64,000 nt of DNA from a virus: the IMG/VR virus record IMGVR_UViG_3300017987_000001, positions 143,858-207,857 of that record; one strand, given 5' to 3'. Shown here piece by piece: positions 1 through 8,923 of the stretch; position 1 is the first letter of the stretch; each line of letters opens with the position of its first letter. The position numbers and the translations under genes are program-made. A model generated the notes under the pieces. That model was given only the letters and a program-made list of their open reading frames with translations, was not told where the DNA came from and ran no database searches.

Positions 1-1959
1 GCTACCGGGGGACTGCGCTGCGGGCGCTCCCCGGAAGTAGCCCATGATACTCGAAATCGTGTCGAGAATGTTGCCCGTATCTCGGATTGACTGCGGCTTC
101 GTGCCGAGCAGCATACTCAGCAGATTCTCTCTGAGACCGAACGGCTTCGCGGGCGCCGGGCCGCCCATCCAATGCGGCTTCGCCGGAGAGCCGCCGCCCA
201 TCCACGCAGGCTTCTGTGGTCCGCCACCGCCGAGCAGCCCACCAAGGAACGCCTGCTTCAGCAGCCCAGCCGATTCGTGGACCTTGTCCCAATCGACCGA
301 AGCTGCATGCTCGAAAATGGATTGTAGTATCGTGATCTTCCCGGTCTTGGGGTTCATGTAGATGTCCCCAGCCTCTGGGTTCTCTGGGTCAAGCGGTCCC
401 AATCGAATCGAATCTTCTTCATCGTCATCAAAGCGATGCGCTCCTGCATCGACTGCGCGTTGATCTTCTTTCCACTGCTCTTCATCCTCGTCGGGTTCCT
501 TCTTAGAGAATGGCCAGAGCGCTTCCTTCAACAGGATGCCTGCGTAGTCGGATGCTTTCCTCATGTCTGGATAGTCCTCGTGAATGGAGATCAGTCCGGG
601 CGCGCGGTACGCCCCACTCGGGAACTGACCCTGTGCCTTGATCCGAGCAATCCGACCAAGGAACTCCTCCGGGTTCTTCAGCATTGCCCGCCGAAGATCC
701 TCGGAGAATCCCGTTCCTACTTTACCAACTGCGGGGCCGTCAGGCGAGAGCGAATACTCGAAGCCGCCCGCTCCGACGCCCTCCAACCGCTTCTCGCCGG
801 GGAAGATGTCCTTCACGAACACGTCGTGCTCGTCGTACAGCTTGACCTTCGCGGGCTTGCCGCCCTTCTTCGGCCACGCTACAATGCCCTCATGAGTAAG
901 CGGATCACGCCCACCCTTGACATCCTCCCACAGAGCACGCTGTTCTTCCGGGGTCTCGGCCATTCGTGGGAGATGGAACTTGCCTTCAGGCAGATGCTTG
1001 AGGATTTCGCGGACCTTATCAAGGCGCTCGGCAATCGGGACGTCCATGCCGATGGGCTTCTTGCCGTACTTCAGGATATTGAAGATTGCATTGCGGAGCT
1101 GAACGCCCTGCTCGCGCTGCTTCTTCAGCGATTTGCGCGTCGAGGAGTTAAGAATCCCACCCAGTTCTTGGGGAGGGATGGCACGATCATCACGCGTACC
1201 GTAGAGTTCCCCACGGAGAATTGATCCCACGAGATGCTTGGGGATGTTGAGGCCAGTAGTTCCTCCAACTCGGTAGGTGTGGACAATAGGTCGGCCAGTC
1301 GTTGTCGGCCGGTATGAGAGAACATCGATCTTATCCGAGAATAGCTTGTAGAGGGCTGCTGCTCCATCGATCTTCTCCATGTGGAGGTACTTCTCGTCGA
1401 AGAGCTTCTCCACGTCCTCGGCCGGAACCTTGGCGTACCGAACCTTCTTGTGCTTGATGACCTCCGTGGGCGTCGTGTTGATCATCAGCCACGAGCCGCC
1501 CTGCGTCTTCTTCGTACGCGGCGAGCCGCCGGTGGGCGGTCCGCTCTTGCGTATCATCGTGTACATCTCTGGGTGCTTCTTGTGCGTGACCACGAAGTTG
1601 ATCTTGTTCGGCTCGACCTTCGTGACCAGCACCGTGCCTTTGTCGTGCGTCTTCACCAGCCCCTTGCCGTAGCCCGACGTTATTTCGCCCTCGAAATTCG
1701 CGTAGGCTCCGGTGTGAAGCGGTTGTTGGAATGCTAAAACTTTCTGCCCCGACTCCTCGGGGAGTTTGCGTGATGCCCAACTGAGAAGTGATGGCTTGCC
1801 GCCTAGGTTTGGTCCGAACCGAATATCGTAGTGCGGCCCAGCTCGGTCAGCTAGGTGGCGCTGGATCACATACAGAAGCTCACGGCCCTTCGGGAGATCC
1901 GTAACGCTCCCGAAGCGCCGTGGGTCTGGTAGGCCCGGCGCGAACTCAGTCTTGGCCAC
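1..1959 (-). CDS. ATP-dependent DNA ligase with N-terminal LigD-type 3'-phosphoesterase domain (3' end beyond window)
   Basis: An open frame of 653 codons runs from a GTG at 1959, preceded by AGGAG at a good distance, off the left edge of the window. Residues about 25-150 match the LigD phosphoesterase (PE) domain: VIQRH with H35, then PHYDIRF with H43 and D45, and H82 further on, corresponding to the metal and phosphate ligands of that family. A nucleotidyltransferase core follows: MEKIDG with catalytic K196, RGEL with E251 as motif III, HEGIV with E357 as motif IV and K371/K373 as motif V, then an OB-fold-like stretch containing VGTGF. The C-terminal part is Gly/Pro rich with repeated WMGG. 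The family seals nicks, and the PE domain trims 3' phosphates and ribonucleotides. The GTG start hides this gene from ATG-only gene finding. The domain calls are firm by motif; the role in the phage is inferred. Confidence 0.85.
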   Translation of the reverse strand, partial: MAKTEFAPGLPDPRRFGSVTDLPKGRELLYVIQRHLADRAGPHYDIRFGPNLGGKPSLLSWASRKLPEESGQKVLAFQQPLHTGAYANFEGEITSGYGKGLVKTHDKGTVLVTKVEPNKINFVVTHKKHPEMYTMIRKSGPPTGGSPRTKKTQGGSWLMINTTPTEVIKHKKVRYAKVPAEDVEKLFDEKYLHMEKIDGAAALYKLFSDKIDVLSYRPTTTGRPIVHTYRVGGTTGLNIPKHLVGSILRGELYGTRDDRAIPPQELGGILNSSTRKSLKKQREQGVQLRNAIFNILKYGKKPIGMDVPIAERLDKVREILKHLPEGKFHLPRMAETPEEQRALWEDVKGGRDPLTHEGIVAWPKKGGKPAKVKLYDEHDVFVKDIFPGEKRLEGVGAGGFEYSLSPDGPAVGKVGTGFSEDLRRAMLKNPEEFLGRIARIKAQGQFPSGAYRAPGLISIHEDYPDMRKASDYAGILLKEALWPFSKKEPDEDEEQWKEDQRAVDAGAHRFDDDEEDSIRLGPLDPENPEAGDIYMNPKTGKITILQSIFEHAASVDWDKVHESAGLLKQAFLGGLLGGGGPQKPAWMGGGSPAKPHWMGGPAPAKPFGLRENLLSMLLGTKPQSIRDTGNILDTISSIMGYFRGAPAAQSPGS

Positions 1960-1985
1960 TGCAGGCTCCTGTCAAAGCCCGTGCA

Positions 1986-2555
1986 TTATAGACGAGTGCC
2001 GCGAATCAGGCAATATACATCGCGGTTCTTGTCGACGTGGTCGATGTCGCTCCAGATGGGGTTGCCTATCCCGAGATCGGACAGGAATGACTCCTCTCGG
2101 GCCACGGACTCCTTGTTCATCGTGACGATCGTACCTCCGACAGCCGTCACGCGCGCCAGCTCTCGTGAGACGGTCTCCCGGTCCTTCGCCGCATTGATGC
2201 TCTGCATCGTCATGATGTCGACCACGAGATCGAACGTGCCGTCGTCGAAGGGCAGCTGGAATGTGTTCAGCGTGACGGGCGTCACGGTCTTGCGGTTGTT
2301 GGCCGCTCTGCCCACCCAATCGCCGAAGAGATCCGCTGCCCACACGTGCCCGCACTTCGATGCGATCTGCTGCGTGAACCGCCCGTAGCCACAACCGAAG
2401 TCGAGACCGTGCGTGTAGAAGCCCGTGAGCACCTTCGTCAGCTCGGCCCCAATGATGGTGCCCTGCCGCACGTGATCCTCACCCACGTGGCCCACGCACT
2501 TGTCGCCGAAGCGCTTCTTGCGATCGGTCCAGTATTTCAGCGTGTCGGAGAACAT
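1986..2555 (-). CDS. Class I SAM-dependent methyltransferase
   Basis: A 189-residue protein with a Rossmann-type SAM-binding motif I (LDFGCGYGRF, about residues 51-60), an acidic motif II (WAADLF) and a motif IV-like segment (FDLVVDIMTM). This is the typical size of small class I methyltransferases. The substrate cannot be read from sequence. It is the last gene of the glycan cassette, one base after the preceding epimerase gene, so it probably methylates a sugar or glycan made by its neighbours; that is inference. Confidence 0.8.
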   Translation of the reverse strand: MFSDTLKYWTDRKKRFGDKCVGHVGEDHVRQGTIIGAELTKVLTGFYTHGLDFGCGYGRFTQQIASKCGHVWAADLFGDWVGRAANNRKTVTPVTLNTFQLPFDDGTFDLVVDIMTMQSINAAKDRETVSRELARVTAVGGTIVTMNKESVAREESFLSDLGIGNPIWSDIDHVDKNRDVYCLIRGTRL

Positions 2556-2556
2556 G

Positions 2557-3486
2557 TTAGTCCTCGGAGATCGTAGGATATACGTACCACTGAATGGTCT
2601 TGTGCAGCCCTTCGAGCAACTTCATCTTCGGCTCGAACTTGAGTGCTTCGCGCATCTTCGTCACGTCGAGCACCTTGCGCGCCGCGCCGTTGGGCTTCTC
2701 CGTATCCCAGACGACCTCGCCCTTGTATCCGGTCAGCTTGACGATCTTCTCCGTCAGTTCCTTGACCGTCGTGCCGATACCGGTGCCGATGTTGATCGTA
2801 CCCATCGCCAGCTTCTCGTAGGCGAGGAAGATGGCATCGGCAGCGTCGTCGACGTACATGAACTCACGGATCGGGCTTCCATCTCCCCAGCACTTCACAC
2901 TGGGCTTGTCCTCCTGTACGGCTTCAATGAAGCGCGCGATGAGCGCACCGACGACATGCGAGCGGTAGATCGTGAAGTCGTCGTGCGGGCCGTAGAGATT
3001 CGTGAGGATGGCCTGCCCGCCCATGATGCCGTGCTGCTTGCGATACTGCCGCTGGCAGACCAGATGGATGCGCTTGGTCATGCCATAACCCTCGACGGAC
3101 TCATGGCACGGCCCAGCTTCGAGATTCTCCTCGACGAGGTCTTCCCCCACGTCGCCCGGGTAGGCGCACGCTGAGCCGACAGAGAAGACCTTCTTGATCT
3201 TCATGCGCGCGGCAGCCTCCCACACGTTCAGCGCCATGATCGAGTTGATGTGGAACATATCGGCAGGCTGGTACATGTTGATGCCGATGCCGCCGTAATA
3301 GGCTGCCGAGTGAAGGATACCGTCGACGTGCTCGTGCCGCTGCAGGTAGCGGCAGACACTGTTGAGGTCCATCAGATCCATCTCGGTCGAACGCGGCGCA
3401 AGAACCTCGATGTGCTTCTCCTGTCTGAAGCGACGCACGAGCTTCTGTCCCAGAAAGCCTGACCCGCCAGTGATCAGAATAACCAT
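2557..3486 (-). CDS. NAD-dependent sugar epimerase/reductase, GDP-L-fucose synthase-like
   Basis: A 309-residue extended short-chain dehydrogenase. The N-terminal ITGGSGFLGQ is the NAD(P)-binding glycine motif, and the Tyr-x3-Lys catalytic pair appears as YGMTK. SACAYP just before it is characteristic of GDP-fucose synthases (Fcl/WcaG), which convert GDP-4-keto-6-deoxymannose to GDP-L-fucose. The length fits. The ATG overlaps the stop codon of the upstream gene in a TGATG, indicating translational coupling. No GDP-mannose 4,6-dehydratase is visible in the window, so the host may supply that step. The family call is solid; exact substrate specificity is inferred. Confidence 0.85.
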   Translation of the reverse strand: MVILITGGSGFLGQKLVRRFRQEKHIEVLAPRSTEMDLMDLNSVCRYLQRHEHVDGILHSAAYYGGIGINMYQPADMFHINSIMALNVWEAAARMKIKKVFSVGSACAYPGDVGEDLVEENLEAGPCHESVEGYGMTKRIHLVCQRQYRKQHGIMGGQAILTNLYGPHDDFTIYRSHVVGALIARFIEAVQEDKPSVKCWGDGSPIREFMYVDDAADAIFLAYEKLAMGTINIGTGIGTTVKELTEKIVKLTGYKGEVVWDTEKPNGAARKVLDVTKMREALKFEPKMKLLEGLHKTIQWYVYPTISED

Positions 3487-4130
3487 CAGTTCCTCCTCGT
3501 GAAGATCGCATCACCCCAGAAGTCGGGGGTCGACCCCGGCTGGAAGTGACGCAGTGTGAATCCCTGCTCGTTCATGTACTTCTCGATCTCGGGCAGCAGC
3601 TTCGTGCCTTTGTACAGCGGCTTGAGCCACGCCTCACAGATGACCAGCTTGCAGTTCTCCAGCGTCTTGAGCGCTCCAAGCAGCACCTCGTAGTCGTGTC
3701 CCTGCACGTCCGTGACCATGACGTCGATAGGCGGCAAATTCAGCATGTCGATCGCCACTACTGCCACAGGGATCGTCGTATGGGTGCGTATCGACCGAAA
3801 TCGCTTCTTCGCTATGTCCTTGTCCAGCGGGTGAAGCGACGAGCATTCGAGCGGGACCGTCGAGTACCACGGCCGAACGCCTGCCCGATCCGACACGATC
3901 TTCTGCAGGCATACGACATCCGGGTACTTCTCGCCGATCACCTCGGCGTTCGACGAGTCGCCCTCGACGCACACGATCTTCGCGTTCCACTGACGGTACG
4001 CTTCGATCTCCTGCCCGATACCAGCGCCTACGTGAAGAATCGTAGGTTCGTCTTCCGGCTGGATCTCTGCCAGCCGCATCCCGATGTCGATCAACGCTGG
4101 CACAACTTCCCTTCGATCAGATAGTGCCAT
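3486..4130 (-). CDS. FkbM-family methyltransferase
   Basis: About 214 residues from the ATG at 4130 (MALSDRREVV). An AAAGG lies nine bases upstream, and the start overlaps the preceding gene by 40 nt; a shorter start at 4079 is possible. ILHVGAGIGQ is SAM motif I, and the later VMVTDVQGHDYEVLLGA matches the FkbM signature in which an Asp and a Gly-x-(D/E) segment precede a buried helix. FkbM proteins O-methylate sugars and polyketides. It is one of two FkbM-type genes in the cassette (see 6566-7216). Confidence 0.75.
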   Translation of the reverse strand: MALSDRREVVPALIDIGMRLAEIQPEDEPTILHVGAGIGQEIEAYRQWNAKIVCVEGDSSNAEVIGEKYPDVVCLQKIVSDRAGVRPWYSTVPLECSSLHPLDKDIAKKRFRSIRTHTTIPVAVVAIDMLNLPPIDVMVTDVQGHDYEVLLGALKTLENCKLVICEAWLKPLYKGTKLLPEIEKYMNEQGFTLRHFQPGSTPDFWGDAIFTRRN

Positions 4131-4879
4131 CCGAAGAGCCTTTCGAGTGCACGGAACAGGTGATGAGGCATCCACCGCCATGGCAATGCCTGCCTGTACT
4201 CGTGCCGGACGTACTCCGGGATGCTCCACGAGAAGATATGTTCCTTGCGTGCGCTCGTCAGCTCGAAGTGCGGTTCGAGCAGCTTGCGTACCCCGCGCTT
4301 CGTGTAGGTGTACGCTACAGGAACGCCGGGCTGGGCCTCGCACGTTACGCTGCTGATGAGCATCTGCAGCGACTTGATCGAGTACTTGGCGTACAGCATG
4401 AGCTTCAGCACGGTGTCAGGACCGGCGAAGTTCGCCAGCTCCTGCATCGCACGATCCGGACTCGGCGTGTGGTGAATCACTCCGAACGAGTAGATGAGAT
4501 CGTACGGATACGGATCGACGGTCCGGCTCAGCTCCTCGCAGTTCGCCTGCTTGAGCACCACACGATCCTCAAGACCGTACGCCTTCACGCGCTTCTCGGT
4601 GAGTTTCAGGCTCTCCGTGGAGAGATCGACGGCAGTCACGTATGCACCGGCTCGCGCGAAGCTGACGGTGTCAGTGCCAATGCCGCAGCCGATCTCCAGT
4701 ACGTAGCGATCCTTCCATCTCGGGAATTCGGCGAACGTGGGAATGTGCGGCTCGACGAAGTACTTGCGCTTCTCGACCTGATCGAAGTACTCACGCGTCC
4801 CGACGGGGGCCGTGCCGTGTCGGATGTTGCACGGGCGCGCGTCCCAGAACTTCTGGACCTCCTCGATGGTTGCGGTCAT
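4091..4879 (-). CDS. Class I SAM-dependent methyltransferase (UbiE/COQ5-like)
   Basis: 262 residues from the ATG at 4879, which overlaps the upstream stop as ATGA; the longer open frame upstream of it lies over the neighbouring gene and is not coding. VLEIGCGIGTD is motif I, YVTAVDLS motif II and YDLIYSFGVIHH motif IV, a standard small-molecule or sugar methyltransferase arrangement. The C-terminal half is aromatic-rich and unassigned. The position inside the glycosyltransferase run suggests a glycan substrate. Confidence 0.8.
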   Translation of the reverse strand: MTATIEEVQKFWDARPCNIRHGTAPVGTREYFDQVEKRKYFVEPHIPTFAEFPRWKDRYVLEIGCGIGTDTVSFARAGAYVTAVDLSTESLKLTEKRVKAYGLEDRVVLKQANCEELSRTVDPYPYDLIYSFGVIHHTPSPDRAMQELANFAGPDTVLKLMLYAKYSIKSLQMLISSVTCEAQPGVPVAYTYTKRGVRKLLEPHFELTSARKEHIFSWSIPEYVRHEYRQALPWRWMPHHLFRALERLFGWHYLIEGKLCQR

Positions 4880-5655
4880 ACGAACTTCCACCTTCCGCCT
4901 GTCGCCCCAGCCTTCTGCTTGCTGGGCTTGTAGATGCCCATGTTGTGCTTCACGGCCGGATGCTCGTAGATCGAGCGCTTTACCTTCGCACCGAGCTGAC
5001 GATACGTGTGAGCGGGGTGCAGGATCTTCGGGTTCTTCAGCGTACAGATCGGCGTGCGCGAGCGGTTGAGCGCTACCCAATGCAGCCAGTTGTCCCACGC
5101 CGCCGCACCCATCACGTAGTCGGGCATGTACTCCAGCATCTGGAGCGCGAACTTCTTGGTGAATGCGAAGTAGTCACTGCCGCCCGTGCGGTGCGCCTTG
5201 ATGTCCTTACGCTGCCACAGCGCCTTGTAGCTCGGCTCGTCTACGGCTGGCCTATCGAGGTTGATGTCGTAGCGAATACCAACGACGAACGGATTGGGGT
5301 TCTTGAACAGCAGCGATCCGAGCTTCGGGTGGAACTTCGGGCATACGATGATGTCGGAGTTGATGAGGCACATGTACTGCGTCGTCGTGTGCTCCGCAGC
5401 GACAGCGATCAGCGAGCGCAGCATCGGATGCGTGGTTTCCAGCCCCTGATCGCACGCGAGCTTGACCTCGGGGATGTACTTGAAGCCGTGCTTCTCGCAG
5501 AACTCCTTCACGCCCTTATCGCGGCCGAGCGCGAGAATCGGGTTCGTATCCATCTTCTCGCGCTTCCACGAGTAGACGGCACTGCGCTGACCAATGTCGT
5601 CGGTCGCATCGCCGATCTCCTTGAAGGTCGTGAAGAAGGTGACGTTACTTTCCAT
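4876..5655 (-). CDS. GT-A-like glycosyltransferase
   Basis: 259 residues. CLINSDIIV (about residues 96-104) has the hydrophobic strand plus (D/N)-x-D arrangement that binds the metal and nucleotide sugar in GT-A folds, and TGGSDYFAFTK resembles the acceptor-loop region of such enzymes. No transmembrane segment is evident. It overlaps both neighbours by 4-11 nt. The sugar donor and acceptor are unknown. Confidence 0.65.
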   Translation of the reverse strand: MESNVTFFTTFKEIGDATDDIGQRSAVYSWKREKMDTNPILALGRDKGVKEFCEKHGFKYIPEVKLACDQGLETTHPMLRSLIAVAAEHTTTQYMCLINSDIIVCPKFHPKLGSLLFKNPNPFVVGIRYDINLDRPAVDEPSYKALWQRKDIKAHRTGGSDYFAFTKKFALQMLEYMPDYVMGAAAWDNWLHWVALNRSRTPICTLKNPKILHPAHTYRQLGAKVKRSIYEHPAVKHNMGIYKPSKQKAGATGGRWKFV

Positions 5656-6562
5656 AGACTTCCCTCAGCCTCTCGTCTGCCAGTCGAAGGTAGCGATTGT
5701 TCTGGAGATACTCCGTCAGCTGCTTGCCGAGCTTGTGGCGAGGGAGCACCTTGATGACGGTGGCGTTCGCGGCGCGAGAGCGCTTCTTCTGCGTGTCGCC
5801 GAGAACGTTGGTCTGCTCGAAGAAGAACTTCCACCCATCGGAGAACCGAATGCCGAGCTTGTTGCACAGGTTCTGCAGGAAGGCATCCGGGTCGCGACAG
5901 AAGTGCTCGTAGCGCACGATCGGGATCTTGTGCTGGATGAGCTTGTCGACGTAGACGAGATACGCCTTCGCGTACCGGTTGGCCTTACTGAACTGACGAT
6001 CGGACCAGCCGTGGAATTTCGCAAAAGATAGTGCACAGTCGACCGCGTTGCGTACATAGGCTACTGTACGCGGACCGTTCCCGAGCAGCACGTGTGTGCG
6101 AAGATCCTTGTGGGTTCGCCCACCATTGAAGTCGGTGGTATAGAAGCTGTTGATCGTCCAGTCGCGTACGACTACCGCGCGGTTCTCTCGCTCCGCCCAC
6201 ACGCGATCGAGATGATCGACGCAGGAGAGCCATGGCGTGCCCTTGGGGATATCGACATTGAACCAGTTGCGCGCCTGCCAGTGCGCGGAGTGAATGCCTG
6301 TGTGGATACTCGGATGAACCTCTGAGAGCACGGCATGACCCATCGCAAGCAGGCACCTGTTCAGCACCGTAGCGCCGGTGCGCGCCCACGCGTAGATGAG
6401 CGGCACGTTGACACGAATATGCGGTTCGGGAGCCTTGAGAACGGTAGGCGCTCTCGGCTTGGCCTTTCGCCTGCGCTCGTCGAGCGCACGCTGCCGCGCC
6501 CGCGAAATTGCGGCTGCGCGGGGATTCTGGTTTGCTCTATCGCCTTTGTATGCCCGGCTCAT
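5645..6562 (-). CDS. Sulfotransferase-like protein
   Basis: 305 residues. YAWARTGATVLNRCL lies where sulfotransferases carry the 5'-phosphosulfate loop of PAPS. YVRNAVDCALSFAKFHG matches the 3'-phosphate-binding segment (R-N-x2-D-x3-S). RYEHFCRDPDAFLQNL plus a following LGI matches the conserved C-terminal helix. Together these three blocks in order support a sulfotransferase fold that transfers sulfate from PAPS to a hydroxyl. The first loop is not the textbook PRSGTT, so activity is not certain. Sulfation of a glycan assembled by the neighbouring enzymes is the obvious inference. Confidence 0.7.
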   Translation of the reverse strand: MSRAYKGDRANQNPRAAAISRARQRALDERRRKAKPRAPTVLKAPEPHIRVNVPLIYAWARTGATVLNRCLLAMGHAVLSEVHPSIHTGIHSAHWQARNWFNVDIPKGTPWLSCVDHLDRVWAERENRAVVVRDWTINSFYTTDFNGGRTHKDLRTHVLLGNGPRTVAYVRNAVDCALSFAKFHGWSDRQFSKANRYAKAYLVYVDKLIQHKIPIVRYEHFCRDPDAFLQNLCNKLGIRFSDGWKFFFEQTNVLGDTQKKRSRAANATVIKVLPRHKLGKQLTEYLQNNRYLRLADERLREVYGK

Positions 6563-6565
6563 GAC

Positions 6566-7216
6566 TCACCGCTTCAGAAGGTAGTTCTCGCCGTCGTAGA
6601 CCTCGGGGTCAGAATAGCCACGTGCGGCCAACCACTTCAGCGCATCCTCGGCACTCTGGCCCCGCTTCCCCAACGCATGATTCAGCTCGACCATGACGTA
6701 GGGATTGAGATGCTCCAGTGTCGACTCGGCGCCCTGCAGCACCTCAAAGTCATATGAATCCACATCGATCTTGATTGCATCAACGTGATGGAGATTCTCG
6801 CGATCAATGAAGTCGTCGATCGTGACGAACGTATACTCTTGGAACTCGGGCGCCTGTCCCCAGACCTTGAAGATGCCATCCTCGATCTTGCCGCTCTTCG
6901 CACCCATCGCGCAGCGCCAGCAGTCGACATTGTCGCCGCACTGATCCTTCGTCTGATTGTGCTTCACGTTCTCCATGAGCATAGCGAACGTCTCGGTCGG
7001 CTCGATGGCCAGCACGTGACCCTTCGGTGCGAGCTGGGAGAAGAGGAGCGTGTAGTAGCCGATGTTCGCACCCACATCGATGATGGTCCAGTCTTCCTTC
7101 ACGTGCTGGACGAACCACTTCTTCGTCTGCATCTCGCAGTTCGGGTAATAGTTCGCGAACTGTGGATAGAATGCGATCAGCTCGATGGGGTCTCTGCCGG
7201 GAATGTTCGTGTGCAT
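6566..7216 (-). CDS. FkbM-family methyltransferase
   Basis: 216 residues from the ATG at 7216, which shares its A with the TAA of the upstream gene (TAATG). IIDVGANIGYYT is the classic FkbM motif I, LAIEPTE motif II, and VDAIKIDVDSYDFEVLQGAE is the family's diagnostic Lys-x-Asp-x-(D/E) block. This is a stronger FkbM match than the gene at 3486-4130. Probably an O-methyltransferase acting on a sugar. Confidence 0.88.
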   Translation of the reverse strand: MHTNIPGRDPIELIAFYPQFANYYPNCEMQTKKWFVQHVKEDWTIIDVGANIGYYTLLFSQLAPKGHVLAIEPTETFAMLMENVKHNQTKDQCGDNVDCWRCAMGAKSGKIEDGIFKVWGQAPEFQEYTFVTIDDFIDRENLHHVDAIKIDVDSYDFEVLQGAESTLEHLNPYVMVELNHALGKRGQSAEDALKWLAARGYSDPEVYDGENYLLKR

Positions 7217-8259
7217 TATGATGGCCTCGATGGTCCGGGTCGGAGGGTGCGAGCAATCGGAGGCGGCTGCGTGCGCTGCCTCTTGGGGCTTGGCTTCAAT
7301 GCACGCTGAGGCGTGGGCGGCTGGATACGCTTGCGCGGCGTCACCGCCTTCGAGACCCCCACAGGGGTCGGATGCTTCGGAAGCGGCGGGATCTCGCGCA
7401 TCTTCGGTGCGGGTACGAGCATGTCGAAGCCCATAACCTTCGTCGTCTGCACGTGTCCCAGCCCCCAGCGTCGCCGATCGTTGGTATACGGCATCCACAG
7501 CTCGGGGTTGTATTCCGGCCCCCACGGTGGATCCTGCGGGAGCCGCTTGTGATTCACATACGACGACTTATGCCACAGATGGTAGCAGCTGCCCGTCGCT
7601 ACGATCTTGCCCTTCAGCTTGATCACCTGAGAGCACAGCCGATGGTCCTTGTGGATTTTCGCCCAGCGGATCGTCTCATCGTAACCGAGCAACGCCTTCC
7701 AGTAGGATACGAGCGCCATCTGGAAGTCCCCCGCGCCCTGCGTGTACGCAGGAGGCACCGACTTCCAGTTCTTCACGACGATGTCCGGACTGGTCAGCTC
7801 CTCCGCGCGCTCGTAGACACGGTCGGACTTGATATCGGTCCGATGCACTGTGCGATAGAGCGTGCGAGGCTGGCAGCCCTGCCATCCGGCAAGCAATTCC
7901 ACGGTATCGGGGCCGAAGAGAATATCAGCGTTCGTGCACAGCGCAACCTTCGCAGTGCTGCGCCTGAGCGCGACGTTCTTGGCGAAGAACTCCATGATGA
8001 CCATCTTCGGATTGTCGCACACCATCGAGTGCCACTCGGGGCCAACGACGTACGCCTTGGAGTTCGGAACCTCGTTGATGTAGCGATGAGCCAGCGTGCC
8101 GAGCTTGTCGTGCGGCGAGTTCCACTCGACGAACGTGAACTGGAAGTCCACGTCCGCCTCAGCGAGTGCTCGCGCATTGAACTGTGAGGCATAGATCAAC
8201 CGACCGCCGAAGTCACCGGTGTGGTTGTCCGCCCGCCCGACAACGATGATCTCAAGCAT
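7216..8259 (-). CDS. GT-A-like glycosyltransferase with Pro/Arg-rich C-terminal tail
   Basis: 347 residues. VALCTNADILFGPD carries the N-x-D-type metal-binding site after a hydrophobic strand, and GAGDFQMAL resembles the substrate loop of GT2-like proteins. The last 90 or so residues are low-complexity, rich in Pro, Lys and Arg, which is unusual for this family and could be a flexible or nucleic-acid-contacting tail. It overlaps the upstream gene by 8 nt and the downstream gene by 1 nt. Confidence 0.65.
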   Translation of the reverse strand: MLEIIVVGRADNHTGDFGGRLIYASQFNARALAEADVDFQFTFVEWNSPHDKLGTLAHRYINEVPNSKAYVVGPEWHSMVCDNPKMVIMEFFAKNVALRRSTAKVALCTNADILFGPDTVELLAGWQGCQPRTLYRTVHRTDIKSDRVYERAEELTSPDIVVKNWKSVPPAYTQGAGDFQMALVSYWKALLGYDETIRWAKIHKDHRLCSQVIKLKGKIVATGSCYHLWHKSSYVNHKRLPQDPPWGPEYNPELWMPYTNDRRRWGLGHVQTTKVMGFDMLVPAPKMREIPPLPKHPTPVGVSKAVTPRKRIQPPTPQRALKPSPKRQRTQPPPIARTLRPGPSRPS

Positions 8260-8923
8260 CTTTGTTCAGTACCAGTTCCAGCCACTCCATCTCCGCTTCG
8301 GGGAGCGGCATCTGCGTGCCACGGCGCTTCACGAGTGTGATACCGGGGATGCTACGCTTCGGCACGTACTTCATCTTCGGCTGATTCCACTGCGTCCCAA
8401 ACGGATAACGATCAAAGCCCATCACGTCAAACTGATCCGTCGAGCGAATCTCCTCGACAAGCTTACGTACGCCTGCCATCTGCGTGCTGTCGTGCATGAT
8501 CCAGAAGTCGGTCAGCTTCTGCGCTCCCAGCCAGTCAGCCTTCGAGCCTTCGTAGGAGTGATCGCCGTCGATGAAGCACAGTCCGAAGCGGTGGCCATCC
8601 TCCGTAAGCTCCTGCAATGCATTCTGACTGTAGTCATTCATGATGTGAAGAAACTTCTCCGGGGCGTGCTGAACTTCCCAATTCTTCTTTATGTAGGGAA
8701 TACACGCCGGATTCTTCTCGATCGTGACGATGTGCACGTTCTTCGTCGTGTTGGTCGCCGATGCGCCCTTCCAGAGCGACAGCGTGCCCAGCCCCATATT
8801 CGCACCGATCTCAAGGATGCGCTTCGGCCGCAGGAGTGCTGCGATGCCGTAGAGGAAGTAGTACTCCTCGATGAGGCACGACTCCGAGAACGTCAGTCCT
8901 TCACACTTAATGGCTTGCAGCAT
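8252..8923 (-). CDS. Class I SAM-dependent methyltransferase (Methyltransf_24 type)
   Basis: 223 residues. RILEIGANMGLGTLSL is motif I, IVTIEKNP motif II, and LCFIDGDHSYEG with the later IMHDS is the Asp-His arrangement typical of class-24 methyltransferases and CmcI-like hydroxylases, where these residues bind a metal. The most likely substrate is a sugar hydroxyl, by context. It overlaps the upstream glycosyltransferase by 17 nt. Confidence 0.75.
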   Translation of the reverse strand: MLQAIKCEGLTFSESCLIEEYYFLYGIAALLRPKRILEIGANMGLGTLSLWKGASATNTTKNVHIVTIEKNPACIPYIKKNWEVQHAPEKFLHIMNDYSQNALQELTEDGHRFGLCFIDGDHSYEGSKADWLGAQKLTDFWIMHDSTQMAGVRKLVEEIRSTDQFDVMGFDRYPFGTQWNQPKMKYVPKRSIPGITLVKRRGTQMPLPEAEMEWLELVLNKDA

